From Acephala macrosclerotiorum (lineage: Eukaryota; Ascomycota; Leotiomycetes; Helotiales; Mollisiaceae): 64,000 nt of DNA. The DNA lies in the NCBI GenBank assembly GCA_014904845.1, contig MU119204.1, forward strand, positions 310,001 through 374,000. The letters run 5' to 3'. The translations under genes were made by a program, and so were the position numbers. This document shows positions 1 through 15,000 of this stretch, one piece after another. Within the stretch, counting starts at the first letter, position 1. Every line of letters starts with the position of its first letter. Under the pieces are notes generated by a model. The model was given only the letters and a program-made list of their open reading frames with translations. It searched no databases and was not told the DNA's origin.

Positions 1-3000
1 CTGTCGTCGAACCAGAAAGTCCTCCACGAAGAAAGAGCCCGCCTCGAAGAGAAAGAGATCAACGTCCGCCATCGCCAGGTCCCAAGCCCGCCAGTCCTCG
101 CTCATCGCACATGCCTGGTGGATTCGATGATGACATTGACTTCACCGCAACCGTGGCGGCTGGACTTGAAGATACCGGCTTTGATCCAAACATTGTGATC
201 AACGATCCGTTGTTCTGCAGACGCGATTCTCCACCTGGATCCAATGGCCCTGGCATTTATCATGCGCCGTTCGCCGAGACAGTCACTGATTTGGGTGCTA
301 TACCTCCATCAGTGATCGAAAGTGAAGGATCTGGTTTCATCCTTGGTGAAGTAGCTAGCACTCCCAAAGACTGGCAGAGCGTCTCGCCTCCCGCCGAGGA
401 GTTTGAAACTCCCACCAAGCTGAGCAAGAAAGAGCAGAAGAAGCGCAACAAGCAAAGAAGACAGAGTGGCGATGTCACACCTCTCGAAGAACCTACCCCT
501 ACAAGAGAAGTAGTCGAAGAGCCCAACGACTACTTCGTCGAGCCCAAGCTCAGCAAGAAAGAGCAAAAGAAGAGAGACAAGGAGGCGGCTCGAAAGGCTG
601 CCCTTGCGGAAGAGGAAGTTATCATTCCTGTCACAGAACAAACTGTTGAAGAACCAGAGAGCTACTCTGAATTCTCGAAAAAGTCTTCCAAGAAGTCCGA
701 GAGGTCATCAACATCACCTAATGAGATAGTTGAGACTTCCCGTGAGGCGCAAACAGTGTCTGTTCCAGTCGACGCATTCGATGACCTGAAGAACGGCGAC
801 GATGAGTGGACCGACACCAAGTCCAAGAAGAAGAAGAAGAAGCGGGACAGTGACATATACGACTCACCTGTTCGATCAGCTCTTCCTGCCGAAATTGCCT
901 CAGAGGTTTCTTCAAGCAGAAAATCGAAGCGTGATAGTGAACGTTACGAATCACCACCTCGATCGGTGCCTACTTACGGCGCGGCTTCTGATATTGGAGG
1001 ATTTTTGAAACGTGACAGTGATCGTTATCAGTCTCCGCCGCGATCAAGAGACGCTATTTCCGACATCGGTCGGTCACCGAGTACGAAAGACAAGTCGAAA
1101 CGTGACGGCGAACGATACGAGTCACCACCACGCTCAAGAGACGTCGCTTCCGAAATTGGTATCGGCCGGTCATCAAGCACCAAAGACAAGTCGAAACGTC
1201 GAAGTGAGAAATACGAGCGTGAGCCTGAAGAAGTCTCTCTTCCACCTAGCACTCCTTCTGAAGTCAGCCGAGATGGAGACTATGAGGACCGAAAGTCAAG
1301 AAAATCTTCGAACAGGGATAGCGGGATCTTTAGCAGTACTGACCGCGATATGTCTCAATCAGTAGTATCAGCTGATGCTTCGCGATATGACGATTCAGAG
1401 CCACGAAGAAAGAAGAAATCCAGAAGTGGCAGAGATGATTTTGATGACACGAGATCAGTGGCTTCTGCTCCTGCTGGTGACAATACTGAGTCTAGAACGA
1501 GCAAGGGGAGCATTCGTAAGGAGAAAGACAAGAAGAGTGGCATCTTTTCTAGTCTATTTGGGTCCACGTCAAAGCCTAGCACTCGAGACGATAGCCCAAA
1601 AGGTGCCAAGGATGACGACGATGTGAAGAAGAGCAAGAAGTCGAAGCGACATTCCGTCCCTGATTCCTCAAGCATCTACGGTGGCATCAGTGCCTCGTCT
1701 GTTAGTGATATGTCAAGATCTGTATCCAACGGAAGCAATGGCAAACACCATTATGACGATGATCTCGACGATGGTGTACGAAGTGATGGGGAGAAGAGAA
1801 GAAAAAGTCGCTCCAGGTCTGGAAGCACAACTTCGACGAAGAAGGATTCTTTTTTAGGTAATGCCGGCACCCTTGGCGCGGGTGCCGGCCTTGCGGGTGC
1901 TGCTGCTGTTGCGATTGCTGCTCAGCAGCATCGGCAATCAAATGCCGCTAATACTAATAATGAAACAGCAGAGCATGTTCGATCCATGAGTGCAGAGAGG
2001 CCTACGGCGAGAGACGAGATACTCGACCCTGAGATTGCAGAGCGACAGTTCCGACCTTCGATAGATCCTCAGTATGGTGATCTACTTCCATTACCACCAA
2101 GTGATCCGACCACGCCAAACGTCGAGCCAGCCGAGGAACTCCCGGGATTGCCTGAGAGTCGTCCTGATACACCAGAAGACGAGCGCGTCTCGCGACAGAA
2201 AGGCATTAAAGCCATTCGAAGGAGTCTACAGGAGACGCCGATGAAGTCTCCAAGCCACAGTGCTGTGCCGTTAGTCTTCAAAATGGGCAATAGGTCAACA
2301 CCTTCATCACCAGTCGTCGTCAGGTCTTCTCCGGACTATTCACCCGCAACTCCAAACGCAGAATCCCTTGCCTTTCCCAGAACCAGACCATCCAGACCAA
2401 CCTCTTGGGATAAGTCCACTGAGTACAAACCTCTGTTTCTACCTGAGACTGTAGCCCGAAGAGGCTCAACGGTCCAATCCCAGGAATCAGGCGATCCTTA
2501 TCCAGAATTACCTCCTAGTGTAGCCACCTCTTCGAGAAGTTCTTCACTCGTCGACTTCCACGATGCTCCCGAAGACCCACATTCGGAGACGAGAAGTCGA
2601 GCACAATCTCTGTCTCTTGATATCGACTTTGCGTCAGCAGCGCCACATGAGCTTTTAGACTCAACTCAGACGACTCCCAAAGCTCCAAGCTTTCCACGAG
2701 ATATTAGCGGCCTAGAGAGCCCTATTGAAGCCCCAAGAGATGCAAGTTCTCGTGACTCTCAGTCGAAAGATGTTGAGCGGCCTTCGACACCGCAACATGA
2801 GAAAGAATCCCACTCGATCGGAAGGGATGTAGCCGCAGTCACTGCGGCTGCAGGCATCGTATCAACGATCGGATACTTTGCTTCTACACCCAGTCGAAGT
2901 CCAGTCAAATCTAATTGGATGGACGACCTTCCTTCTGCCAAGCGGGAAGTTTCACCTCCGGATAAGTTACGCTCCAACGAACACCAACTCCGCGAAGATG

Positions 3001-6000
3001 AGCTCCCTTCAATTCCTCCCCAACCGTCTCCCATCGATCCAATGACAAAGGACCGCAGTTCGTACTTGCTTAGATCATCGCCTATGTCCCGCAAGACCGA
3101 CGATGAGAGAGATGCGTTGGACAGCATTCAAGAATGGGACAGCGGCGATGTCTTCGCCCCAACTTCTGAATCTCGTGACGCTGAGCAAGAGAGACAACGA
3201 GCCCTTGAAATACTTTCAACTCCTCGGGAAGTTCTCGAGGATCCCTTCAAATCTTCAGCAGCACAAGACAAGACCCCAGCATATGAGGATGCAGGAGATG
3301 CAGATGAGTTCGTCCTCAAGTCCAAGAAAGACAAGAAGAAGGTCAGGAAGAAGAGCGAAGGTCTCTCGCGTTCTTCTACTCAGGATAACCTTACTTTACC
3401 CGAGAGCAGTCGAGAGATTGTACCTGAGCCTGAGGTCGACATCCCTGCTCCTGCGCCGGTTGAACAGGAAGGTGCTGAGGAGTTCTTCACTCCCAAGTCG
3501 AAGAAGGACAAGAAGAAGGGCAAAGGTCTGTCAAGATCTTCGACTCAAGATGACCTGAATTCTTTCGGCACAAGTCAGGACGTTCTTCCCGAGACTGAGG
3601 CACCTGCAGCGGTCGAGCAAGAGCCTGTTGAGGAATCCTTTACGACAAAGTCTAAAAAGGAGAAGAAGAAAGGCAAGGTCCTTTCCCGCTCTTCTACACA
3701 AGACGATCTCACTTCAATACGCCCAAGCGAAGATGTGCTTCCGGAACCCGCAACGCTCGCATCCGTTCCTGTTGAGGCTGATCCAGCTGAGGAGTTCTTC
3801 ACAACTAAATCCAAGAAAGACAAGAAAAAGGATAAGAAAAAGAACAAGTCAGCATCTGCCTGGCAACCAGAAGAGAGTGAAAGTGCGACAGCAACGCCGG
3901 CATTGGGGACGACTGAAGTCGTGTCCAGAGATGTCCCGGCTTCCCATGATATCAAGGAATCCGAACTTGAGCAAATAATCGCCGAGCCAAAGTCCATCCC
4001 GTCACTATCTACTGAACCAACGCTCGTCGCGGAGCCTGATACTGAAACATTCGAAGACTTCTCTACTCCTCGATCCAAGAAAGATAAGAAAAAGGATAAG
4101 AAGAAAGGCAAATCGGCATCAGCTTGGGAACCTGAGTTCTTCGAAGATGCACGTGACAAGTCAATTCTTGAAAAGGACAATGTTACACCAGATGAGACCC
4201 CAGTCTCTCGTGATATCCAGGAACCTACTGCGCCTGTTATTGAAGAGCCAATCACCGAGCCAATCACTGAGCCACTTTCTGCCCAAGATCAAACCAATGA
4301 GCCAATCGATGACTTCTCTACTTCCAAGTCCAAAAAGGATAAGAAGAAGGACAAGAAGAAGAAGAAGTCGGCATTCAGTTGGGAGCCCGAGACCAACGAA
4401 AGTGTGCCTGCTGAACCTTTACCCGAAGCGAGCACGCCTGCCCTCGAAGAAACCCCCATCACTCGTGATTTTCAAGAAGCTTACTTTGATCAACCCGTCA
4501 TTGCGCAAAAGCCTGCTACTGCGGAACCAGCTACCGAGCCAAGCGAAGAACTCTCCTCTCTAGAGTCCAAGAAGGACAAGAAAGACAAAAAGAAGCGGAA
4601 GTCACTCTCGAGCTGGGGAGCCGAGATTTCTGAAGATGTCCCAGATCAGACTGAAAATCCAGTGCAAGAAATCAGTCGAGATGTTCCAGAACCCTCGACC
4701 AGCGCAGATGTACGGTCCAAGGAGATCGAACGGCCTGTTGAAGAACCAGAGGCGGCACCAGCTGATGACTTTTCTACGCCAAAGTCTAAGAAAGACAAAA
4801 AGAAGGATAAAAAGAAGAAGTCGATCGCATGGGAACCTAAATCCTCCGAGGATGCATCAGAACAAGTCCCGGAACCTATGACAGAACTTCCAGTCCCAAA
4901 GAACCTCATTGAACGCCAAGAGATCTCAACACACGACACACCTGTGTTACCTGAAGCCGTGCCGACAGCTCACGAACAAGAGCCTTTTCCAGAGCCAAGC
5001 CCAGCTCCCGTAGATCTTCCACTCTCCAGAGATATCGAAGATACCTCAGAATTGCTACTTCCGTCTAGCGGCCCAGAATTCATCAGCGAAACGCCTCTGC
5101 CACCTCCCGAAGAAGCCGAGTCATCATCAGCGCCGAAGTCCAAGAAAGACAAGAAAAAGGATAAGAAGGACAAGTCTATCCTGACATGGCCTGAAGATGA
5201 CGAGGAGATCAAGCCAGCTGGAGAACATGTCGCTGAGCTGACTCGCGATGTGCTTGAAAGTGGACCTCTTGACAAAGACAGGATCCCGATCGAATACGGC
5301 CAAGACGTTGTCCAAGTCGTCCCTGCTCCTGAATCCAAGATCCATGATGAAGATATCCCGAAAGTTCAAAATCTTGACGCTGGACCCAGCATCGCGAATG
5401 CTGACGAAGAGCCCACTTCCCGAAATCTGGATGACGTCCGCGAACCAATCATCGAGGAGCCTCCCACCCCTGCTGCCATTGAACAAACAGAAGACTTCGC
5501 CACTCCAAAGTCCAAGAAAGACAAGAAAAAGGACAAGAAAGGGAAGTCTGCCTTAGCTTGGGACGCCGAAGATGAGCAAATTGATTCTCAAACTCCTCCA
5601 GTATCACTGGAAGCTAGCCGAGAGGTCTCTGAACAACAGTCTGCTGTCAAGGACAGCCAGCAGTTCGATGATTTTTCTACTTCGAAATCTAAGAAAGACA
5701 AGAAGAAGGATAAGAAGAAAGGGAAATCAGTCGTCTCTTGGGATGAGCCAGAATGTCAAGAGCCTACTCAGTCAGAACCGCTTATCGAAGAGAGTCGTGA
5801 TGTGATTGGGGAAGCGCCAACACCTGCGCCCGTTGCTGAGGAAGAGGAAGAATTCCCTGCTTTCAAGTCCAAGAAGAACAAGAAGAAAGACAAGAAAAAG
5901 GGAAAGTCCGCCGCGTCTTGGGATGAACCCGAAACTCAGGAACCTGCTCAGCCAGAAACAATTATAGAAGAGACTCACGACGTCAATCGCGACATCGCCG

Positions 6001-9000
6001 AGGAAGTCTTGACACCTGCGCCTGTCGTGGAAGTCGAAGATGAGTTCCCAGCCGCCTTCACATCGAAAAAGGACAAGAAGAAAGGCAAAAATGGAAAGTC
6101 TACCTCATTGTGGGAGCCGGAAGAAGCCGAGCCAGAAAAGTCAGGTGCCTTAGACGAACAACCACCCGAGACCGTTACCGAGGACGTGCCCACCCCTGTC
6201 GCAGAAGCCGAAGATGGATTCCCTGCCTTTACGTCGAAGAATGATAAGAAGAAAGATAAGAAGAAGAAGGGCAAATCTTCTTCCACATGGGATCCCGAAC
6301 CGGAGCCGCAATTTGATGAGCCAATCGCACCAGAAGCACCGATCGAAGCGAGCAGAGATCTGAAAGAAGAGACATCTACGCCTGCTGCAGAGCTTGAAGA
6401 CGAGTTTGCTGCTCCTGTATCAAAGAAGGACAAGAAAAAAGGCAAAAAGAAGGGCAAATCTTCGTCATCATGGGATCCGGAGCCTCAGCTTGAAAAGCCA
6501 ATTACACAAGAAGCACCTGTTGAGGAGTCCAGAGGTGTGACCGAGACATCTACGCCTGCTGCAGAGCCTGAAGACGAGTTCGCCGCTTTCGTGTCGAAGA
6601 AGGATAAGAAGAAAGGCAAGAAAGGCAAATCTTCGCCTTGGGAGCCTGAACCCGAACCACAACTCGATGAGCCAATCATTGCAGAACCTCCTTCACAGCC
6701 AGTTGAAGATACCCTCCAAGAGCCAATTACGCCTGCTCAGGAAATAGAGGACGAGTTTCCTGCTTTTGTATCGAAAAAGGTCAAGAAGAAGAACAAGAAG
6801 TCAAAGTCCGCGACTCCATCCGAACCAGATGTAGAAATACCTGTCTTCGAAACCCTGGAGTCCCCTTTGGAATCCACTCGTGATGCTTCTGAAACTTCAA
6901 CTGCACCCATCGATCACTCGACAGACACCTTCTCAATATCAAAATCTAAGAAGGACAAGAAGAAAGACAAGAAAAAGGGCAAATCGATGCCGGCACGGGA
7001 ACCAGACACTGAGGAACCCGAGCTCGAGGCATTTAAAGAAATTCTTCCTGAATCCGGTCGGAGCATTGTCGAGGAGCCTTCCTCAATTTCATTTGGTGCC
7101 ATTGTTCCCCAGGACGATATCTCCTTGAAGGATGAAAACGAAGTTGAATTCCCCCATCTTGTTCAGAAATCATCTGAACTTCTACCAAAGGATAGTGCTA
7201 GCGTGGAACACCAAGATTCAATGAATATCCATGAACCATGCCCAGATGTCCCAACTCAAGAACTCGGAGCCAGTGACCCACATCAAATTCAAGAACCATC
7301 TGAGAACATTCATCCAAAGCCAGAGACACTTGATCCTACCTTGCCAGCAGCCCAGGACGCCATTGCTCGCGATCTTCCTACCGAATTTATTGTACACCAG
7401 GAAGATGCACCTTTGCCAGAAGCCTCATCCCTTGAGATCCAGCCCGATATGCAATCTATCGAGCCAGAAACTTCCATGCCCGATGAATTTGTTACCCTCG
7501 AGACCAAGAAGGGCAGGAAAAAGAAGAAGAAGAGCAAATCCATGGCTTGGGAACCAGACGAGGAAGCAACTCAACCAGAGCCATCTTCTCGCGATATTGA
7601 GACCGATATCAAGGACATCACTCATGACGAGCCAGCCCCGGAAGAATTCGTCACCAAGAGCAGCAAGAAAGATAAGAAGGGCAAATCGACTGCTCGGGAA
7701 CCTGAACAAGTAACCTCTTTCATTGAGGAACCCGAGGCAATTATCGATGCTCCAGAGACTGTTACGGAGCAAGCACAAGAGACTCTCATTCAAGACGACT
7801 TTGGCTTCACTGAGACCAAGAAAGGCAAAAAGAAGGACAAGTTTTCGAGCACATGGGAGCCTGAACCAGAGACCGCGACACCAGCAGGAGAAACCATCTC
7901 GGACGAGAAGCCAACTGAGGCATTCGAGGAATTCACAACGCCGTCATCTAAGAAGGGCAAGAAGAAGTCCAAGAAATCGCAAGCCTCTAATATGGAAGAG
8001 GAGATGCCTGCAGATGTTATAGCACCAGAAACTTCAAAGGCTGTGGAGCAAGAGACTGCATTATCCGTGCCAGAAACCTCTTCCGCAAAGCCAACTTCTA
8101 TGGGTGGGCCTGATGATTGGCCAATCACACCTGCCACGCCAATGACTAGCGGTCAGGTACCCGATGACAAGAGCAAGGACTATTTCCCTTCTGCTGCACT
8201 GCTACCTGTTGCTGCAGTGGGAGCTGCACTTCTCAGTGCGGAGTCTGTAAATGATCGATCAGCGCATGAGAAAGACATACCTGCTGAGGCTACCATCTCA
8301 AAGTCTTTAGACTTGCAGAGCGAGGCGCCACAAACTGAGACTAAAGCCATCTCTTCTGACGAGCCTCACCTGCCAGAAACAGAAGTAGAGTCGAAACCTG
8401 CTCCCGACGGCTTCAAGGCTGGATATGATAATGATCAACTTAGCCTTGCCAGACAACTTCAAGAAGAATTCAGCTCAGGTAGCAAGAAGTCAAAGAAAGA
8501 CAAGAGTAAGCGCAAAAGCTTGCCTGCCACACCTGTCCGTCAAGCTTCAACTTCAAGGTCAAGAGCCATCGATGATCTTACCGAGGACCACCATCGTGCA
8601 CGAAGTCTGTCAATTGAACCTTCTGCTGCGAGATCTAGCGCGAGCCCAGACACTGGTGGCCGTCCAAGTCTCTACAGTGAGGAGCAACTCGAGTTAGCTC
8701 GCCAACTCAAGGAAGAATTTGGTTCCAAGAAGTCCAAGAAAGATAAGAAGAAGCGTGATCTTTCTAAGCCTCTAGCACAAGGCGATGATTTCGCACGAGA
8801 GGTCGTTGAAGAGCCACATACTATGAGTGCTGAAGTTAGTGAAAACTCCAAACAGCTCGAGGCGCCTGAAACCCCTCGTGGCGATGGCTTTGCCGCTGGC
8901 TACCAAGAAGAACAATTGTCCCTTGCTCGTCAACTGCAAACAGAGTTTGGATCTGGCTCCTCGAAGAAATCCAAAAACGACAAGAAGCGACTTTTCACAT

Positions 9001-12000
9001 CTCAGACACCTCGAGACGAAGAGCCCACAGCTGATGACTACCTCGGCGAGAGATCTCAGCCTCACTATTCAGAGTCATTACCACTTGAAGGCACCGAAAA
9101 TGCTCCCGAGCCTGAAATTCCAACCCAAGAGCCTACACGCGATGGACTAGCAGTCGGCTACAGCGAAGATCAACTCGAGCTCGCACGACAATTGAAGGAA
9201 GAATTTGGTTCTGGCTCCAAGAGAAAGTTGAAGAAGGACAAGAAACGCCAGAGCCTGCTTCGAGGTACCACCGAAGATGATTTCTCATCCGATGCATTCG
9301 TAGGCGAGTCTGAACAGCAAAGTGGTGTCGCTACTCCATTGGACGAAAGCGTTCGTGAGGCATCTGCTGAACCTGGGGATGTATTCGCTACTATCTCGAA
9401 GAGACCCAAGAAAGATAAGAAAGGGAAGAAACGAGAGACGACTCTCCTTAGTGACACTGTCGGTGAAGATTTCACTTCTGAACCAATGCCGGAGATCGTT
9501 ACCGAACCCAATAACAAGCCGTTGGAATTCGCTGCTCCCGAGCGAGGCCTCAATGAACCTACCGCTACCGAGCCTGAAGATGAATTTGCCTCGGCGACAA
9601 AGAAGTCTAAGAAAGATAAGAAGCGCAAGAAGCGCGAAACTTCCATTCCAGCGGAGGATGTCCCGCCTGAAACATCATCACAAGATTTCATTCAACCTCA
9701 AGACGAAATACCTCAACCAGAAATCATCGAGAAAAACATCGACCAGCCTACGCCCGCCGAACCCGAGGATGAGTTTGCACCTGTCACAAAGAAGAGCAAG
9801 AAAGATAAAAAAGGAAAGAAGCGTGATAGCATTATACCCGACACAATCGAGGAAGCAGCCATTCCTGCTGCGCTTGCCGAGAGTGTTAGTAAAGAGGAAC
9901 CAGACCTTCTAGTGACGAGTGAAAAGGCGGCCGATTTCGAAGTTCCACAAGACACATCAACACTACCAGCTGACGATGACTTTGGCTTTCCTACAAAGAA
10001 GTCTAAGAAAGACCAGAAAAATCGAACGAGCACAGCTGGCATTGAAGACTCATTCGCTCAGCCAAAACCCGAGGCTTCTACTTCGCAATTCCTCGCCGCC
10101 GATGAGCCTCCTACTGCGGATGTCACTGCCGTCAGCTCCGGCACAGACAATGTAGCAGAGCCTGCCGCATTTGGTCTTGGACGCAAGCTCTCGAAGAAGG
10201 AAAAGAAGAAGCGACAAAGCCTGCTCCAGAGCTCTACTTCTGATGACTCTCCCGAACAGCCAATAGAAACAAGAGATGTGCAACCCGACCCAGAAAGTCG
10301 CGATTTTGCTGAGCCGTCCGCACCAGCTCCTGTAGAAGAGCCACAGGATGATGGATTTGAGTTCTCATCGAAGAAGTCAAAGAAAAACAAGAAGCAGAAG
10401 AGCTTACAGTCAGCTTCTTGGGTCGATGATACTCCCATGGAAGAGGCAGAACCTTCCAGACAGCCAGAGCATGTTCATGATCAAAATCTCGAGAAGTCAA
10501 TTGAGGCTCCTTCAGTTGAAGAACCTGCCGCCCAGCCAGCCGATCTTGAATCAACAGAAGCACGCGATATTGAATTCAGCCAACCAACAAAAACGGCTAC
10601 TGAAGAACCTCCCATAGACATGTTTGAACATCTCGCATTCATTAAGAAATCCAAGAAAGACAAGAAGAAACGCAAAGATGCAGGGAAACAAGACTCCGAG
10701 GAGAGGTCTGGAATCTCGACACCCATTGACGCTGGCACTGATCTGAAGGTGGCTGATGAGCCATCTCTGCCATTGGAAAGCATCCATGAGAAGGCCATTC
10801 CAGAGCAAACAGAGCCTGCCATCGAGAGTCAGCCAAACACCACTCGGGAAATTGTCGAGGAGTCAGTCGACGAGTGGAGTCTTCCATCCAAGAAGTCAAA
10901 GAAGGATAAGAAAAAGGGGACTTCGAAGGCTAGTTCTGGAACATCCACATCGCTCGAACCCATCTTAGAGCCTGTTGAAGATTTGAAGAGTGAACTGCCA
11001 CCACAGGATATCCAAGAGCCTATTCCCGCTGACAAGTTTATGGAGGAGACGACTGAAGATCTGCCAACAACTTCAAAGGAACTGCAAGAACCCGATGATG
11101 AATGGGGATATACGCCGACCAAGAAATCGAAGAAAGACAAAATGAAGCGGAAATCTAGTCTGTCCACGCCAATTGGGGAAACCATTCTAGAGCTAGAACA
11201 GCCTTTCCACGTAGCCGCCGAGCAGGCTCCTGTCTCTAGAGAACCTGTTCAGGAGCAGACACTACCAATTGAGGAGCCACTCACACGAGAACTTGGTATC
11301 TCCGCACCACTCGAAACCAAAGATATTTTGCCAGAGCCAGAAGATGAGTGGGGCTTACCATCCAAGCAGTCAAAGAAAGACAAAAAGAAGCGCAAATCCA
11401 AGTTTTCAACATCAACTGAGGAGCCTTTGCCTACACAAGACACGAAGGAAGAAGTTTTAGCTGAACCTAGCCAACCTTTCATTTCTCCAACAGCCATCCC
11501 AGAAGCTAGCTCACAGCGTGCTGTCAATGAGGAAGATTCCATAACAACTGATCAGCCAAGCACTGCAGAGCCCGAAGAGGAATGGGGCTTTTCACCTAAG
11601 AAGTCAAAGAAGGATAAGAAGCGCAAATCTGGACTTTCAACACCTATTGAGGAACCTATTTCTGCAGATAGGAAAGAAGGGGTGGTAACAGAGCCTAGCC
11701 AGCCTACCATAGCTTTAGAGGTCATCCCGGATGCTAAGGAAGTTATCTCACAGCGCTCTATCGATGACCAAGATTTCACAATGACTCCTGAGCCAAGCAC
11801 TGCTGAACCCGAAGAGAAATGGGGTTTCTCGTCCAAAAAGTCAAAGAAGGACAAGAAGAAACGCAAATCTGGACTCTCAACGCCAATCGAAGAAGATATA
11901 CCGTCAAACTTGAAGGAGGAAGTTCTGGCTGGACCTGGCCCAGCCTCTGCACTTCCGAATATCAACCCAGAAATCGTGGCAACAAGCACGGAGCGCATGA

Positions 12001-15000
12001 TTCAAGACCAAGATTCACCAGTCTTCCCAGAGCCAAGTACTACCGAGCCTGAAGGAGAACGGAGTGGTCCGACCAGGAAGATTTCAAAGAAAGACAAGAA
12101 GAAGCGCAAATCGGGTCTTTCAACGCCAATCGAGGAGCCCATGGTTGCCAAGCCTCCTCCAATGTCTACTGCGGATGATTTTGGAAAGCCCGCAGAGCGC
12201 GAACTAGCTGACATCCTGACTGCCGAGCCCGCTTCTCAAGACTCAATCCCTGAACAACTTGAGAACATTGCTGAGTCCCACGAAAACGATCTTCCACCAG
12301 CAGCTACTCAAAATGTGGAAGAACAAGAGCCGGTGGATGAATTCGCCTTCGTCGGCAAGAGATCAAAGAAAGATAGGAAGGGCAAGAAAGCTTCTCGAGG
12401 CGATTCAGAAAGTGAACCAGGCTCCTTCGTCCAGTCCGGTGGCCCTGGTCCAATTGACCTATTCCCAAGGCATGAAGCCCAGGACTATATTCCCGAGGCG
12501 CCTGGGCGTCTCACCTCGAGCCCAGTATCTTTCGAGAAGGCCGACATTGCCAGGGAAGCACCCCTTGTCGAAGCCATTCCAGACACCAACATCGACATGC
12601 ATCATGAAGAGGCTAGGGATGTCCCTCCAGCCGACTTGTCTAGAAAGTCGTCGAAGAAAGACAAACGAAAGCGCCAGGCTACTTTCATTGTAGGCGCCGA
12701 CGATGGTCAAAGCACCGCAAAGGCGCCTTTGACGTCCTGGGCGGATGAAGTCGAGGAGGCCGAAGTAGTGAGAGATCATCCAATCATTGACGACCTTGCA
12801 AAGGACGAGGCTTTATCTCACATTCCAAGCACAACCGAGTCGGCGCCTGTTGATGACTTCCTCCGACCGACGAAGAAAGGGAAGAAGGGAAAGAAGCGGA
12901 ACTCTGGACAGGTTGAGCCCGCAGATATTCCACACCCGCCCATCGGAGCAGATCTTCCCAAAGAAGAAACATCAGATAAGTCTAGCAGCATTCCTGCCCT
13001 TGCAGCTGTAGCCGGTGCAACTTTGGCCAGCGCAGCATTGTTCGGTAAAGCAAAGGAATCATCGGAATCGGAAGCTACAACGCCAGTAAGAAAATTGTCA
13101 AAGAAGGAGAAGAGGAAGCAGAGCATTGATAAAAGAACGCCAACCAACGATGTCTTTGATGATCCGTCCTTGTGGGAAGGTGAGAAGCCGAGAGCGTATG
13201 AGGGTCGGGACGACGAAGACGATGGATTTTGGTCACCTCCTCGTGAGGAAAAACTAATTCACGACACCAGACATGCCGCAGTGGAAGAGGTGCAGTCAGA
13301 AGTGACCGCCAGAGAAAGTAAAGTCGATGTGGCTCTACGTTCGGGTCCAGCATCATATTTCCCTTCATTCGCACCAGATGCTTTCAGCAAACTGGAGGAG
13401 GAAGAGGCAGAACACAAGCCTGAAATCGACCCAACGCCAATTTCTTTTACTCATGCAAGTGAAGACAATTTAGGAGCAAAGTCGCAACCGAAGGACTCGT
13501 TCCACGAGTTTATTGCTCCACGATCAGGAGAAAGTAAGGCAGACATAGACAGTACTCTCGAATCAGATTCATTCCAGGACGTTCCGCATCAAGATAATAT
13601 TACACGATCCGCTGGGCTGCCATATCATGCTGAACAACCCAGAAGCATTGTGACAACTCCGCCTGATGAAAGGAATATTTCCTTCGAGAGCGCACCACCA
13701 ATCAGCCAAGAACACATCTCGACTCCCCACGGGGACTTTACTGAACCCCACGACGTCGACAGCTCCTTCCACGACTCACCTGTTGAGTATCGCCAATCCA
13801 CACCTTTGAGTAGCCGAAAATATGCACGCCTCTCTATGCCAGTTGTCCACGAAGAAACCCTGGAGCCAGAACAACATCCTAGTGGCCATCACCACGATGC
13901 AGCCGTATCACACAGGGATAGCGCATACGAGTCCCCAATTCCCCCACAGAAAGGATTCTCTGATCTTCATGAGCATGTTCGTGACAGCGGGGTTCATCTC
14001 CGTGACTTCTCGCCCGCAGAGAAGGTACGAGCACCTGTGTCTTCTACGGATGATGCCATCGCCAGACTTTCATGGCCTTCAGTCGATGAAGAGGCCGAGA
14101 CTGTCGACCTACACAAATCACAACGGTCGAAAATATCATCGAAGAAGCATTACGAGGATGGAAAGCGATCTGTTGAAGTTCACGATTCCCCACAGCCGAA
14201 AGGCGAGAAGGCAACAGATTTCTATCGCTCACAACGACTCACTGAAGAGAAGCCTATTCCACACCATGACGATGGCCCCTCGAGCCGAGATACTCTACCA
14301 TCGCAGAAGGTCAAAGAAGAGGCGCATACGGAGCTGCACAGAACTCCTACGATCCATGCATCTCGCAGACCAAGTGGAGGAAGCCTTGTGCAGCAACGTC
14401 TGCAGAAGTTCGAGTCGCCAGACGCAGTCCGATCGACATCTCTCAGAGCTGGCAACATCGTGAAGCAACGAGTTCAAGGCTTCGAAACACCCGACTCTCA
14501 GAGAATTCAAAAGCTAGGTCCAGAAACTCCAGACTTGCCTCCACCTCACAGACCAGCATTCGAGACTCCAGGATCACAGCGATCAGACAGATCTCTACCA
14601 TCAGATCACGACAGTCCAGAATATCAACGATCCCAGAAGCCCAAAGAAGACAAATATGCGGGTCTCACGTCCGCGGAAAGACCACAGCCCAAAGGATACG
14701 ATGATTTGGCAACTGGTGCCGCCATCGCAGGTGCTGCGACTCTTGGATTTGCTGCAGCTCGAAAGCTAAGTCAGGAACAACGAGAGCAACGACCTGGTAG
14801 CGCGCAAAGCATAAGATCATCCTCAGGCGTAGGCAGATTGCGCACTCCGGATTTGCATCGACCAGACAGCGTGAACAGCAATCGCTCGGGCACGCCTCCG
14901 CTCCGCCGTAGCGATCGTAAAGTTGCGGACTTGAGGTCTCTCAGCCAACGGAGCAAACCTGACCTCGCTAAAGAAGCTGAGCTTGCCGCCATCACCGCTT

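Noticed and set aside
3575..4267. Long minus-strand frame within the giant gene (230 codons, Phe/Ser/Leu-rich)
   Set aside because: It is the antisense of Lys/Asp-rich repeat codons. Similar antisense frames occur along the whole repeat exon and vanish where the repeats end.
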